From positions 1 to 64,000 of the forward strand of contig JFHB01000011.1 in assembly GCA_000729835.1 (NCBI GenBank): DNA of 64,000 bases, given 5' to 3'. Below are positions 24,603 to 36,366 of the stretch, in pieces. The translations under genes and the position numbers were made by a program. The notes below the pieces were generated by a model. That model was not told where the DNA came from. It saw only the letters and a program-made list of their open reading frames with translations, and did not search any database. The DNA is from Atkinsonella hypoxylon (Eukaryota; Ascomycota; Sordariomycetes; Hypocreales; Clavicipitaceae). Position 1 is the stretch's first letter; each line of letters begins with the position of its first letter.

Positions 24603-24911
24603 TACAGTCGCACCCTTGAATTATTTTGCAAATCTACTAGTCCCACTTTTAGGTACTCGCTAACAGCTACAATTAGTGTATAGGCACTGCGTAGACTACC
24701 GCTGTTAGATACCTAGGTAGGTACAGGAAGAATACAATACATAAGGATCAAGCGCTACCCCGCAGAGACTTATTTTTTACACATAACTTACCCCTAGGTT
24801 AAAGTATCTATTTTCTCCACTCTATGTCTTGCTAATTTCTAAGCTAATATTTAATTGGCCCAAATTACCCCTGCAAGTAGATTTGCAAGATAATTCAAGG
24901 GTGCGACTGTA
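24603..24911. mobile_element. MITE with 38-bp TIRs and TA duplications
   Basis: Imperfect terminal inverted repeats at 24601-24638 and 24876-24913 match at 37 of 38 positions. The termini read TA-CAGTCGCACCCTTGAATT and its complement, so the element proper is CAG...CTG at 24605-24909 (305 bp) flanked by TA on each side. TA target duplication and a CAG terminus fit the Tc1/mariner superfamily, pogo/Fot-like branch. The interior has no transposase ORF, so this is a non-autonomous element. Confidence 0.85.
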
Positions 24912-25387
24912 CACATGTACACATGTACATGCACATGTACATTCGTGGACCTCGGAGCAGTCCCATGCTCTCTCGTCGTCGTTTTATTAGTACCAGGCTG
25001 TAGGGGCTAGTAGGCGGGTCCGATATACTTCCGGCATTAGAGCCCACCAGCACTTCTGGGTGGGCCCACGTGCCTTGCCATCACCGCTAACTAGCCAAGG
25101 GAAGGAAGAGGTGTTGGAGCTTACCACGGTAATGGGTACCTACCGACCTACCAGGGTATGGCACCTGAGTAGGTACCTACCTAAGGAAGGTAGTAGACAT
25201 ATGCATGCATATACGGAGTGCATACCACGTAATTACCCTAAAGTGCCGGATCATCCTCAAGCCTTCTTATTCGTCAACTCTCTGTTGTGAAAATTTTCAC
25301 TTCCCTGCAGCTGTTAGCGCCGCGATAGGGGAAGGGGGAATTACAAGCCACCCGACCACACATTCAACTACGAGCGGCATCTTTGCC

Positions 25388-25975
25388 CTAACAGCAGCTT
25401 AGAAGACCTTTTGGAGCGTTCAACTTCCTTACAAACAATAATCCCTGACACTCAGGACCTTGCAATGCCTCCAGAACCAAGGCATTAGAGGTATTAGAAG
25501 CCTCTTCTAACCAACTGTTATTACGGACCGAATTTCTGTCTCGGAGTTCTCGTAGCAATGCGGTCTTCCGGGCCTGTAAGGAGCGAATCCGCACATTAAA
25601 CAAGGGGATTCTATTCCGTAGGAAACCTGCTATACCGATAAAGGCTTCTAGGCTGGCTGGATCTATTGGGAACTCTAGTTTCTAGAAGGCTTGTAGTCTG
25701 TCGTTGGTATTGGCGCTTATAGGCTTTAAGAATGCACCAGCCTTCGCACAACGATATATAGATCGTCTTTTCCGAAAACATCGGCATTTCGTACGAGTCT
25801 ACATCGACGATATCATTGTGTTTTCCGACTCTCCCGAGGACCACATTGCCCACTTAGAGATGGTTCTGTCGATACTCGAGGAAAACAAGCTCATGATCGC
25901 TGCCAAGAAGTCATTCGTAGGATATTCGGCCATCCAATTGTAAGGGTTCGTAAGGGCGTGTGAGACCCTTATCAT
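25388..25975. pseudogene. Ty3/gypsy polymerase relic with inverted halves
   Basis: On the plus strand, 25704-25970 encodes a reverse-transcriptase core (GFKNAPAFAQRYIDRLFRKH, then VYIDDIIVFSDS with the YxDD box, then KKSFVGYSAIQL). An in-frame TAA follows, after which the homology-like frame continues (GFVRA). On the minus strand, 25700-25388 encodes the segment that normally lies downstream of RT (KLEFPIDPASLEAFIGIAGF, LRNRIPLFNVRIRSLQARKT), preceded by an in-frame TAG. The two parts of one polyprotein therefore lie in opposite orientation with the join near 25695-25703. No LTRs or integrase were recognised. It cannot encode a working protein. Confidence 0.8.
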
Positions 25976-27426
25976 GTAATTCTTCTATTTCTAGCTCGGC
26001 ACGCCATTTGCCCTCGCGGGACGTCTCTGGCGTTAAATAAACAAGAACAACAACAATTCTTCTCGTTCGTCACTACCATTCAGAAACAACGAACGGTCTT
26101 TCGACCTGCTTCCATCTTGGAGACATTGACGGGCAAAAAGTGCTTTCGTGTGCATCGAGACAGGGCGGGGTACAGGACTTTATCGGCTCTGGCAATATCA
26201 CCACCACAGACAGTATCGACACATTGTTGACTCTTCATATCATGTCTGCACAATACGTTCACATAAATCCGTACCAACAAGCTGGTGACTAGTGTCTCCA
26301 TTTGCCTCCTGCCACGCCGAGCAGTAAGATTACTTCATCTACATACATCCTGACATAGTTGAGGACTTTTGACAAGCTGCGAGGACTCACAAGGACTATG
26401 GGCTATGAAGCACAAACAAAGTCTTAGACACAGTCGAACAGTCGATGTACCGCATTCTTTTCACTCCTTTTACTGGACGACTTCATCTTCGAGTGAGGTC
26501 ACCGTAACTTCAGCCTCGGGGCATATTCTAGCCAAGTCCATCATGGCTATAAACCATAAAGGATGGAAGACAAGAGTAAGGGAATTACGTCGTGCATCCC
26601 CACCCAATAGACGGTACTGGTCGAGTTACACGACGCACTCGACTCCGTGCAGATATTCATGTTCTCATGCAAGCTGTTTCCTCATTATCATCGATCAGAC
26701 CCACAAGGAACATAACATTTCTGTTGTGCTGCACTGCACGCCTAAGACCGCCACTACACGAGATGCAGAACAGCATGCACTCCCGTGGGCGGAAGTATTA
26801 TCGGTGCCAACATACAAACCAAGACAAAATCGACTGCTTCGAAGATGGAGATATCATGTAATTTGAATCATTCCCCACCATAATCAGGATGTCTTATGGC
26901 GAAATAAATGTCAGCAGCCAGAACTGGCAGTTCTCCTAGCTTTTTTTTTTTTCCTTTTTTTTTTTTGTAGCTGTCCGTTACGATTGATCAACCATATTCA
27001 TCTCATTGGGCAAGGCAAGCTGCTGTTTGAGACCAAGCATGTTGACACGCTCACGATATTACGGAAGCCTTGGAAGCTGAAATCAAAGATCAGTACTCCG
27101 TGTAATGATTAATGATGAGACCTGGCTGAGAGACATTACTACCCAACCGGGTATGACCCATTCGAATGTATCAGTCGACTGTCACCTTTACACCATTGCG
27201 CCATAGAGACCCATGTTTGTAATATCACAGTCAAGTATGTGCTTATTGTACGAACATTCCTTGCTAGAGTTGTATCCTTGTTCACTCAACAAGTCACGGT
27301 AAAACGGCTGCTAATTTGCGACTGCTCACTCACCCTGAGCATCGAGCCGGACTGCATCAACAGAGGGAAAGGGTGCGTGAAGTTAACGCCGGCCATGCAA
27401 CTACTTGCCCAACAAAGACGTACTGC

Positions 27427-27454
27427 GCACGGAGTACTACGCACGGAGTACTAC
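27427..27454 (+). repeat. 14-bp tandem duplication
   Basis: Two exact copies of GCACGGAGTACTAC lie side by side. Each carries the CGGAGTA word that recurs in other intergenic parts of this window. Confidence 0.8.
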
Positions 27455-28450
27455 GCCAAGATGCATTGCAATAACGGTAACTTGGAGAGTTGGTGTCGTT
27501 GGGACGTCCAGTCGATGAGTCGACTGTTCAAGTGGTGCTCCCTTCTGTGTTGCCCCAAATGCCGAGCGTGGCGCAGAGTCCGGCAAGTTCAGCCTGCTGC
27601 AGACACAGCTCCGATGAATAATGTGTTTAGGTTGAAAAGCATTGAAAGAGATATCCAATCATTAGTGAACGTCGTGATAGCTTGTTTTGTCACGTACCAT
27701 TCCCTTCCAGTCCCAAGTCCGCCCCTCCCTGCGGTCCCATGCTTTTCTGTGCTTGACCTTTGCGCTAGGACCTTAGTTAGCCGCTAGTCCATCCTAGGCA
27801 AGTGCAGGACGCTCTCCGCACAGGACATGGGGTGATAAGTGCCTAGTACCCAGCCTTGACCTAGACCTGGGCACGTACTGTACCTAGCCTCTAGGCTAGT
27901 AGTAGGTACCTAGGTAGCCTGTACTAAAGCAACCCAGTAGCAGAACCAGACCAGGCATGGCATTGAACGAACCGACCTCCGGCCAGATTGGCATAGGCAT
28001 AGGCATGTGCAATGTGCAACCCTTCTGCTGCCGTCTTCGCGCCAACCTGGCAACTCGCATCTTCAGTCCTCCGCTGGCACGCCAATCGACCATTTGAACC
28101 TTCTACAACGGCAAGCACAAACTCACAGTTGACGCTCCAGACGGCATGATCGTTGCTGTCCCCGAACCCTAACCTGCCGTCTCCAGCTCGGGACGAGCGC
28201 TGACTCGTGGATTGGCCATGTCCTGAGAGGACTTTTGACGCCGCTTAACGACAGCCCAAATCACAGTGTTTTCGGACCGTGGATGTGCGCCGCCGCCGCT
28301 CCTAGACTGCCATCCCCCTTTACGTCAATTTCAGACACTTCGACTGCATTGCGACCTGCGCCTTCTTGTCACCCGCCGATCTGGCCCATCAACTTGTACG
28401 GCAAGACTGGCGTTTTCGACGCAAACCCCCTCTCATTCCCCGCACTCGCC

Positions 28451-31400
28451 ATGGACAGCGTCGTGGGCTTGGCGCCGCCCGGCACCATGTATGTACGGGC
28501 TCTTTACGACTACGAAGCCGATGACAGGACTAGCCTTAGTTTTCACGAAGGCGACATCATACAAGTCATTACACAATTGGAGAGCGGCTGGTGGGACGGT
28601 GTGATCAACGGTGTTCGAGGCTGGTTCCCAAGTAACTATTGTCAACTTATTTCCAACCACGACGATCTGCTCCCCCACGGACAAAATGGACATATGGACC
28701 ACATAGATGACGAAGTCGACGATGTGGACGCCTTCAACGAAAGCTTTGGTCAAGACGACGACTCTGAGGCCGATGGCTCGAGTAGTCTACCCTGGGAGTG
28801 CACTAATACCAATCAATCAAGAGCCGATTTTTGGATACCCCAGGCCACCGCAGATGGACGGCTTTTCTATTATAACATGATGACCGGTGATAGAAGTATG
28901 GAGCTTCCTCTTGAATCGCCTATTTCTTCCACGGAGACGGGACCTCGAGACCGAGCAAATGTTAATATCCCAGATAAAACCAGACCTCCCCCAGAAATGA
29001 TGGCTCGGGGTCTTACACAGGACGAGGACGACGATTCTGCAACATCTGCCTCCGAAGCTGAAGGCGAATTTCTAATGCTTGCTTCCCGTAGCTACATGGT
29101 AAGTTTCCATTCTGCCTCAATGATATCGACCCTTTGCTCGTTTTGGAATTTTCGGCTAATAATCTCCTAGAGCAGAGGTCGAGCCTCAAGCAGTGGCTTG
29201 TTGTCTCCCTCCACGTCCATGGACTCGATTAACGGCGCATCCCCCAATCGCAGGAAGAGGTCGGAAGCGTTATCAAATGGCAAGCAAGTTGGCGGACAAC
29301 CTCCGATTATGGCCTCCGCAACATCATTTACTAGCACTACATATAACCTTCCCACCACGGCTACGGTGCCTCGATCATTCTTTGACGATGGTTCAACGCC
29401 TCCCTTGACGTGGAGTCTACTTGTGTCGAACATGAAAGGCGCCATCGATCGATATCGTGACGCCATTACGAATAACAATCGGTCCGAGTATGTTGCAAGA
29501 GCTGAAGACATATCTGATCACCTACGGCTTCTGCTCGCTGCAGGCTCCGGAACGACGGATAACCATTCCGGCCAACCTTCCATCATCTCGACAAATAAGG
29601 CATTATATCCTCATTTTCGGGACATGATGTCGAAATTCTCCAAACTGGTGATATCGTCACACATTGCTGCTGCTGATTGGCCGAATGCTGAATCAGTCCA
29701 AAAGTGTCTCCAAGAAGCAGACGGCGTTCTTCTTGGAGTTTTTAGTTATGTTGAAGTTGCTCGGCAGCAAAGAGGAGAAGAGATCCCTCGCTTATTTCCC
29801 GGCTTTGTCATCGGTAGCACCGTAGGGGGCAGCTGGCAAAGCAATGGCCTTGGCCCCCGGAATCCTATTGCATCGAACTTCCTGGAAGACGAAGAGGGTT
29901 CTGTAGAGCCAACCGCTATACTAGATGGTAGACTTCTAGAGAGACTGGATGAACAAAAACGTATGCTCGTGTCGAGCATCCGAGAACTGGACAAGAGTTT
30001 GATCGCACCAGAAAAGATCATAACGTCATTCCGCCACGAAGTGATCGGCAATAATGTGTGCTTAGCAGGAGGCAAGGTGGTTGAGACTTTCAAGACTTGG
30101 ATTGCCATGATCGAATCCATCGACTTCTCGACACTTGGGAATAGCTTACAGACACCTCAGCTGGCTGACTTTGGAACCAACAAACAAAGTTTATACGACA
30201 ACATTTCCGACCTCATACTTGGGTGCCAGGCAGTTGCCGGGCCATTAGCTGATGAGTGGAGTGAGGTGCGTGGAGAGTCTATGGAGAATCGTTTAGAGTA
30301 CGTCAGACAATGCGCTCGCGCATTGGAGTCTAACTCAACTCACATTGGATTTTCTCTGCAATTGCTGTCGGAAAAAATGCAAATCAACGTACTACAACAA
30401 CAACAACAACAACCGCAAAATGCTGGATCGCGACCTCGCGAGGATTTGGTCTCACGGACAGTCCAGCGAGGCGAAACAATGCTGTTTGAGCGACCTTACC
30501 AGCGAGTGGATTCAAGGTCCGCGCCAAGCCGACGACCCCCCTTAGTCACTACCCAGTCCTTCAACGATGGTGATGCAGCGTTCAGGAAAGGCGACTATTC
30601 GAAGGTGAAAAAGATATTCGGAGAAGACCCATCACCTCAAACTAGTCTGCAGAGTAACGATGATACCCCTGATTATCTTTGTTTGGACGTGGAAAATGAA
30701 GTTTCATGGGATACCAAGACATCACCGCCTACAGTAAAAGGAGGTTCTTTATTCGCCTTGGTCGAGCAACTCACACGACATGATAAATTGGACTCGAACT
30801 TCAACAATACTTTCCTTCTCACGTACCGGTCATTTACTACTGCGCGGGAATTGTTCGAACTATTGGTCAAGCGCTTTAGCATACAGCCACCAGAAGGCCT
30901 GAGTCAGTCAGATTTTGAGATATGGCGTGATCGCAAGCAAAAGTTGATTCGCTTTCGTGTTGTAAACATTTTGAAGAGTTGGTTTGACAGCTTCTGGATG
31001 GAAGAGAACAATGAAGAGTCGAAGCAACTGATTCGTGATGTATACACATTCACGAAGGATAGTGTAAAGTCCACCGAAACACCAGGCTCCGGTCCTCTGA
31101 TGTCTATTTTGGATCAACGATTGGGCGGGAAAGAAGCTGGAACACGGCGGATGATTCAGACGCTGAATCAAAGCACACCCACACCTATTGTCCCCAAGAA
31201 TATGAAGAAATTGAAATTCTTGGATATTGACGTGACAGAATTCGCCCGTCAACTGACCATAATTGAATCCAGGCTCTACGGCAAAATCAAGGCCGCAGAG
31301 TGCCTCAATAAGACTTGGCAGAAGAAGATTGCAGAGGGCGAGCCTGATCTCGCTCCCAACGTCAAGGCCCTTATTCTACACTCTAACCAGATGACAAATT

Positions 31401-32305
31401 GGGTAGCGGAGATGATTTTGGCACAGATGGACCTCAAGAAAAGAGTTGTGGTGATCAAGCATTTTGTTGCTGTTGCAGATGTTCGCATATTCCCTCTTCA
31501 CTGGATTATACAATCGGCTAATTCTGTTTTAGAAATGTCGGAGTCTGAATAACTATTCCACGCTCACCTCAATTATTTCAGCCCTGGCCACTGCTCCCAT
31601 TGCGCGTTTGAAGCGTACCTGGGATCTGGTGCCTCAGCGAACGCACGGAGTTTTGGAAGGCATGCGGAGGGTGATGGCCAGCACCAAGAATTTCGGCGAG
31701 TACCGTGAAGCCCTACACGCAGCCAACCCGCCGTGTATTCCTTTTTTCGGTAAGGATTCAATGAATCACAAAGCATCTGATGTCAATCCTAAGGCTATCG
31801 GACTGAATACTAACCCTTTCATGAAAGGCGTCTATCTCACCGATCTCACTTTTATCGAGGATGGTATTCCCTCAATTATCAAAAAGACCAATCTGATTAA
31901 CTTTGCAAAACGAGCAAAAACGGCGGAGGTGATTCGTGACATCCAGCAATACCAGAATGTGGGATACTCTCTGCAGCCCGTTCCAGAACTACAAGATTAT
32001 ATTTTGAGTAACATGCATGCCGCGGGTGACGTGCATGAGATGTACGACAAGAGCTTGCAATTAGAACCAAGGGAACGAGAAGATGAAAAGATTGTCAGGT
32101 ATGTCGACTCCGAGATGCTGCACGGTGCTCCGTCCAAGGATATCTTCTCTGCTCCAGCTCGACTGGATCTACTGAAGGGGCATTCCATATAGTTGCATTT
32201 GAGCTCTGCCCCTGTTCCTGCCTCTGGTCAAATTCCAACGTGCATTTACTAATCCTTCTTGTTTGTCCGTAATGCAGAGTGTTGGCCGAGTCTGGGTTCT
32301 TGTGA
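28451..32305 (+). CDS. Ras guanine-nucleotide exchange factor, Cdc25 type
   Basis: Five exons (28451-29098, 29171-31480, 31533-31749, 31828-32098, 32278-32305) encode 1157 residues. An SH3 domain spans about 13-68 (ALYDYEADDRTSLSFHEGDI, then GWFPSNYC). A WW-like segment lies at about 126-152, in which the second Trp is Met (DRSMELP). A long helical middle region with a short Gln run follows. RasGEF_N is at about 735-870 (NNTFLLTYRSF) and the catalytic RasGEF domain at about 895-1130 (FLDIDVTEFARQLTIIE, KCRSLNNYSTLTSI, GVYLTDLTFIEDG). The final 28-base exon restores the family ending VLAESGFL. It should activate Ras at the plasma membrane, upstream of adenylate cyclase signalling. The frame is open upstream to an ATG at 28235, but SH3-proximal MDSVVGLAPPG is preferred. 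Intron 2 has an unusual GTTCGC donor. Confidence 0.92.
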
Positions 32306-33326
32306 GCCACTCAGATGTCTAGAAACCATTCTGCAAGCCGGACGACCAGATTTAAACCCATCAAAGCTAGCTGCCAACGATACTTTACTTTGGTGCAAGA
32401 TTCCTTAATTTTTTTTTTTTTTTCACCCATCTGTACAGATTCCCACTATGGCTTAGATGAGGCCCCAATATCTCTGAGCTCGTGGTCTCGAAGGCGAGCG
32501 AACCGGGATGTGAGGCGCGAGTTGATAATTTCCTTGGACCTCCCAGTAAATGCACGTGCCCTAGCATTCCAAGCCAGTCTGCCAGGTGGACCGAGTTCCT
32601 CCCGTCTCCCTGGGAGATGCGTGCTCAATAATATCTGACAAAGTGCTCGCTATGTTGTTTCATCGTCGAGACAGACAACGCTCAACGAGGCTTCCCACGT
32701 GCGGCATCAAACATACTGGCTAGCCTATGGGGGAAGATGTAGCCTTGCCAACATTTGATCGGCAACCCTCGCGTAAAGCTTGCCCGACTGCCAGTTAGTG
32801 GACAGTGATGTGGATCTGTGCGAAAATATTGATGGGAATTGTTCCAATGTCACGTCGAGGTGGAGGAATCATCTATCGGTCACACCGTGTGGTTTAATAC
32901 TGTCGATGGAGATGCAAAGGATGGGTTGATGAGTTGATGCTATCATACAAATGTGTAACACGTACATAGGCTATCTTTTGACGAATTGAATAAGACACAG
33001 TAGTGTGTTTTGCATACAACTACGAACCTAGAAGCTGGATATTGGGTGGTGGACGCAAACTTGTGAGATTGACAACTTTTTCCATGTGCCTTGGCGGTCG
33101 ATCTCACATGGCAAACGAGCTGGACAAAGGCTACGACATGGCACGAAGTGGCCCATTTGAACTGGATCGGTTTCCATTCTTGGTCTATCAATACCAACTA
33201 ATCTGATTGTTACCATGTCTTTGGAGGAGTAGCGGTTAACAGAAAAAAGAAGGATAATTCTCGAAATTAGATTTATCTTTCGATCACCGCCTGGCCCATG
33301 CCATTTTCCCATTTGCAGCCGGCCGC
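32306..33326. other. Convergent intergenic region, no gene seen
   Basis: About 1.0 kb separates the 3' ends of the RasGEF and the hydrophilin-like gene. It has a poly-T run at about 32409-32423 and no supported coding or RNA gene. Confidence 0.5.
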
Positions 33327-34224
33327 TCAGGACTTGTGGAGATGTAGTTTATCCTTGATTCGCTCCCTCATACTTGGCTTGTCCTTAACATTCTTGCTAC
33401 CGCTTCCGGATGAGGACAAATCTGGTTTTGGGTGGTCACTGCTTTGTTTCTCGATTCCCTTTTCCTCCATGAGGCCTGCGAGAAGATGGCATGTTAGCAA
33501 CTGATACACCTTGCGTGTCTGACAGCCAAAATGTCACCCGACCAGTGTCTACTACCATCATTAACCTGAACTCAGGGTATACTCACGATCGGCTTCTCTC
33601 CCGGCTCCAGGCTTTGTGGCATCAAAGTCACCGCCATCCGCTGCAAGGCCCGAGGTCTTGACGTACATTTCTCCAGTGCCCTTTCCTTCTTTTATGTGTC
33701 CTTCCTTGCTGTCTTCAGCTTTGGCGTCATCTGATGATGCTGAGGACTTGGACGCGGAGCCGCTTTTAAGGTTGCCGGCGTCGCCGCCATTCTCCTTGGC
33801 GATTGTTGCCAGGGGTTTGGGACCATCGCCCATGACGCCTTGCGTGCTTTCTCCTTCTGGGGTACCATCTTTGCCTTTGCTCATGTCTCGTGAGGCTTCT
33901 CTAGCTGACGCAGGCTCGTAGGTTCCCGTAGTTTGCTTCTTGCTGTTATCATTATCATTCAATTCTTCATGCGTCTCGGTATCTAGCTTGGAAAATTTTT
34001 TATCTGGATCCGTATTCTCTGGAAGCGAAGATTTGTTAGCTTTACTCGTTTAGTCTTCTAGGCCTTCGTCTACGGGTGCCTGCGATCTTACCGATGTTGC
34101 CTCCATCGAATGGTTCGCCCTTGGTAACATCACCCTGTACGCCAGATACCGGTTCTTCGTGCTCTGTGCCATCTCCCCAGACAGCCTTGGCTGCTGTTTG
34201 AGCTATACTGGCGATGCTTTCCAT
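33327..34224 (-). CDS. Hydrophilin-like disordered protein
   Basis: Three exons (34224-34092, 34018-33587, 33475-33327) encode 237 residues with consistent phases (GGNIENTDPDKK and GREADRLMEEKG across the junctions). The protein is highly polar and rich in Gly, Ser, Lys, Asp and Glu, with no membrane segment or recognised enzyme fold. It begins MESIASIAQTAAKAVWGDG and ends with a basic KDKPSMRERIKDKLHLHKS tail, a form common in small stress-associated proteins of filamentous fungi. Hydrophilin/LEA-like proteins protect cells during desiccation or osmotic stress; that role is inferred from composition only. One AGGGG stress-element-like word lies about 120 bases upstream, which is weak evidence of regulation. 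Confidence 0.75.
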
Positions 34225-36366
34225 GTTACCGTTTGTACTGTTTTTCTTCAGGCTGAGAATCTAATGCGAGTTGCGATATTTCCGACTGAAAGTTTGCAGT
34301 GCTTGTGGAATTTAACCATGTAGTTTGATGCGGTAGGGTGATGAGGGGTTAAAAGGGACAGTGTGTGTAGCCGCGTAATGACGGCCAACTAAGTCTATTT
34401 AATGCTGAGAAAATAACTTGCTATTCTTGTATGTTTGTCGTTGATTTGTGGTGCGACTATCCTAGGGCGGGGTCCTCTGACGTCGTGTCTACGATAAGAA
34501 TAGGAGGCATGTAAGATTAAGGCGTAAGGCGTATCAATCACATTTGGTGTGAACCGAGGGAGCAATAATCAGTCCTCTTCTACGCCATGTTGGTCATGGC
34601 AAGATAGGTCGCACCAAAGGCTTGCTTGATCGGCTTCGGCTCAAACAAGGACTCGAGACGGTCTTTTTTTTTTTGGGCGGGGTTTGCTCTGGAACGTACG
34701 GCAGCGATGATACTGGCTCGCGAGAGGTGATGGTCTTTGTTGTAGGGTACTGCAAGTATTACACTGCGGCTGAAACGAGGATGGTTGGTTTGACAGCAGA
34801 AGGTATGACGATGTGGTCAATCAATGCCATGGTGCACAGGTCTGAGATGCGTTGTATGACGTCTTCCGGAAGTTCCTTCTGGCTCACGCCGGTTCCACAA
34901 TAGATGGGGCAAACAGGTCTAGCTCCAAGTCATCTCCAAGGCGGGCTTAGCAACTTGCGTCTGCCTTGGCATACACCGGATTAACAAAGCGTTCATGACG
35001 AGTCTTGCATCCAGTCAAGTGAATGGTAGGCAACTGGTGTGCTCCATCAAAACTCTGCCTCTATTTGAAGCGGATTTCCTGCGATGCGAGCCGCAGTAGC
35101 CGCAGTAGCCGCAGTACGTCACCATGCGTTGCGCCGGTTGAAGAAAATACGCAGCCTGACGAGGTCAGCTGGGATACGGCTGTTCGTTATAGGGGGTTGG
35201 AAACATCAGATAGTTGGACAGCGCCCTACCACGGAATATGTAACTAACTAATCTACCTAGGTAGATTGGGAAGTCTGAATTGAATGCATTGTTGGTAACC
35301 ATCACAGTGTCTTGCAATAATCTGGGCTAATTCGGTATTGCATTTAGGCGGCCGTCTCAATGGTCAAAGAAGGCAGCGCTTGGGGGGATAGTAGTCCAGC
35401 GACCGGGTGACAATAGCGTATGTATTAATTAATCTGTCACCTCCTCGCGGGCTTAGTGTCTGTGCTTTCTGTGGAGGCGGGGCACGAGAAGCAGAGAGGG
35501 GCACAAAGGGGCACAAGGGGCCACAAGGGGGCACAAAGGGGCACAAGGGGCCACAAGGGGGCACAAAGGGGCTTCTTTCATGCAATCCATGCCTTCGTGT
35601 CAACTAAACTTGGTATGTAGCTGTGTATAGGTAGGTATGTATACGCATTTGTCGACTTGTGGCTACCATTGCTGTCCCTTTGACCACAGCAAGTACCAGA
35701 CACGTGCACCCACTGGGCCCAGCACCCGTCGCGCGCTAACCTCGATCCTGGAGACAGTTTCAATCAGTCATGCTATCATCAATCACAAGACAGCATAAGG
35801 CCATCAAAGCATTCCTACTGAATCTTAGTGGTAAAATCGAATATATCATGTGAGAGCCTATGAGTCCATGACTGTCACCAGACACCCATTTGGCGCGCTT
35901 AGGTATCTTTTCTCAGCCGTACGTGATGGCATTGATGCTCTCCGCTACCCTACCCTACCCTACATGAGCCAGCCTATGCTGGCGGGCTGATGTCCACGCG
36001 GTCCCACATTCGCATCCAACTGGTTGTTCTAATTAACACATGCGCACCTCTAACGACGACGGCCTTTTCACATAGTATGCATTCTACGCTTGGCACGACG
36101 GTCGACAAACACTCTAACTCGATGGCGATTTATTATGCAATTGTAGGGCCAGAGATGAATTTTTTACTCTTGTGTTCGCGAGAGTCTTTAGAATATTTCC
36201 CCAGACCGAGCTGACCGACAAATCCTAGTCCAGGTAAGCCTGGCATAGCTTGCTTCACTCCACAAACCATGCTGATCTGGTCGTCAGCAATATAAATTTA
36301 CCACGATAATATCAGTTTACATCAAATTTTACCAACTCGATACTCTGCGCGTCCACTTGTTGGAGT
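34225..36366. other. Intergenic region with 10-bp minisatellite
   Basis: This is about 2.1 kb between divergent genes. It contains the G-rich 10-bp tandem array at 35501-35570. ORFs here (for example the one whose frame crosses the array) are repeat-driven and have no family match. Confidence 0.5.
35501..35570 (+). repeat. 10-bp tandem repeat, seven copies, 30-bp higher order
   Basis: Seven contiguous 10-mers of the form [GC]CACAA[AG]GGG occur. The first three variants (GCACAAAGGG, GCACAAGGGG, CCACAAGGGG) repeat in the same order, so a 30-bp unit has been duplicated, followed by one further 10-mer. It is G-rich on the plus strand. Confidence 0.95.

Larger units (their letters stand above)
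20714..28450. other. 7.7-kb gene-poor block with repeat relics
   Basis: No intact host gene is supported in this interval. It contains the 40-bp palindrome (21412-21451), many CCTAGGTACC-type words, poly-T runs (23289-23301, 23379-23390, 26941-26967), a MITE (24605-24909), a palindromic ACATGT microsatellite (about 24911-24943), a Ty3/gypsy relic (25388-25975) and a 14-bp tandem repeat (27427-27454). Several ORFs of 60-180 codons exist but have no domain match or codon pattern that I trust. Confidence 0.6.

Noticed and set aside
26369..26866. 165-codon ORF downstream of the gypsy relic
   Set aside because: The translation does not resemble integrase, RNase H or any gene I recognise, and the start is not a convincing ATG.
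27239..27787. 182-codon ORF on the plus strand
   Set aside because: It crosses the 14-bp tandem repeat, has mixed composition without domain features, and has no supporting splice or promoter context.
28235..28450. Upstream in-frame start for the Cdc25 RasGEF
   Set aside because: The extra 72 residues are Pro/Ser-rich and translated from leader-like sequence; the internal ATG at 28451 directly precedes the SH3 domain. It remains possible.
31481..31552. RasGEF ending at VLEMSESE
   Set aside because: Removing a short GTTCGC...TTTTAG intron restores KCRSLNNYSTLTSI, a conserved RasGEF block, so the stop lies downstream of an intron, not at a true terminus.
32099..32192. RasGEF C-terminus reading through to LLKGHSI
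   Set aside because: A GTATGT donor and a TTACTAATCC branch with a TGCAG acceptor give the family ending VLAESGFL.
35501..35570. Possible CRISPR-like array
   Set aside because: Units are contiguous 10-mers with no spacers, in a eukaryotic context; it is a minisatellite.
35364..35607. ORFs on both strands across the 10-bp array
   Set aside because: Their length comes from the minisatellite, and the encoded repeats have no family match.
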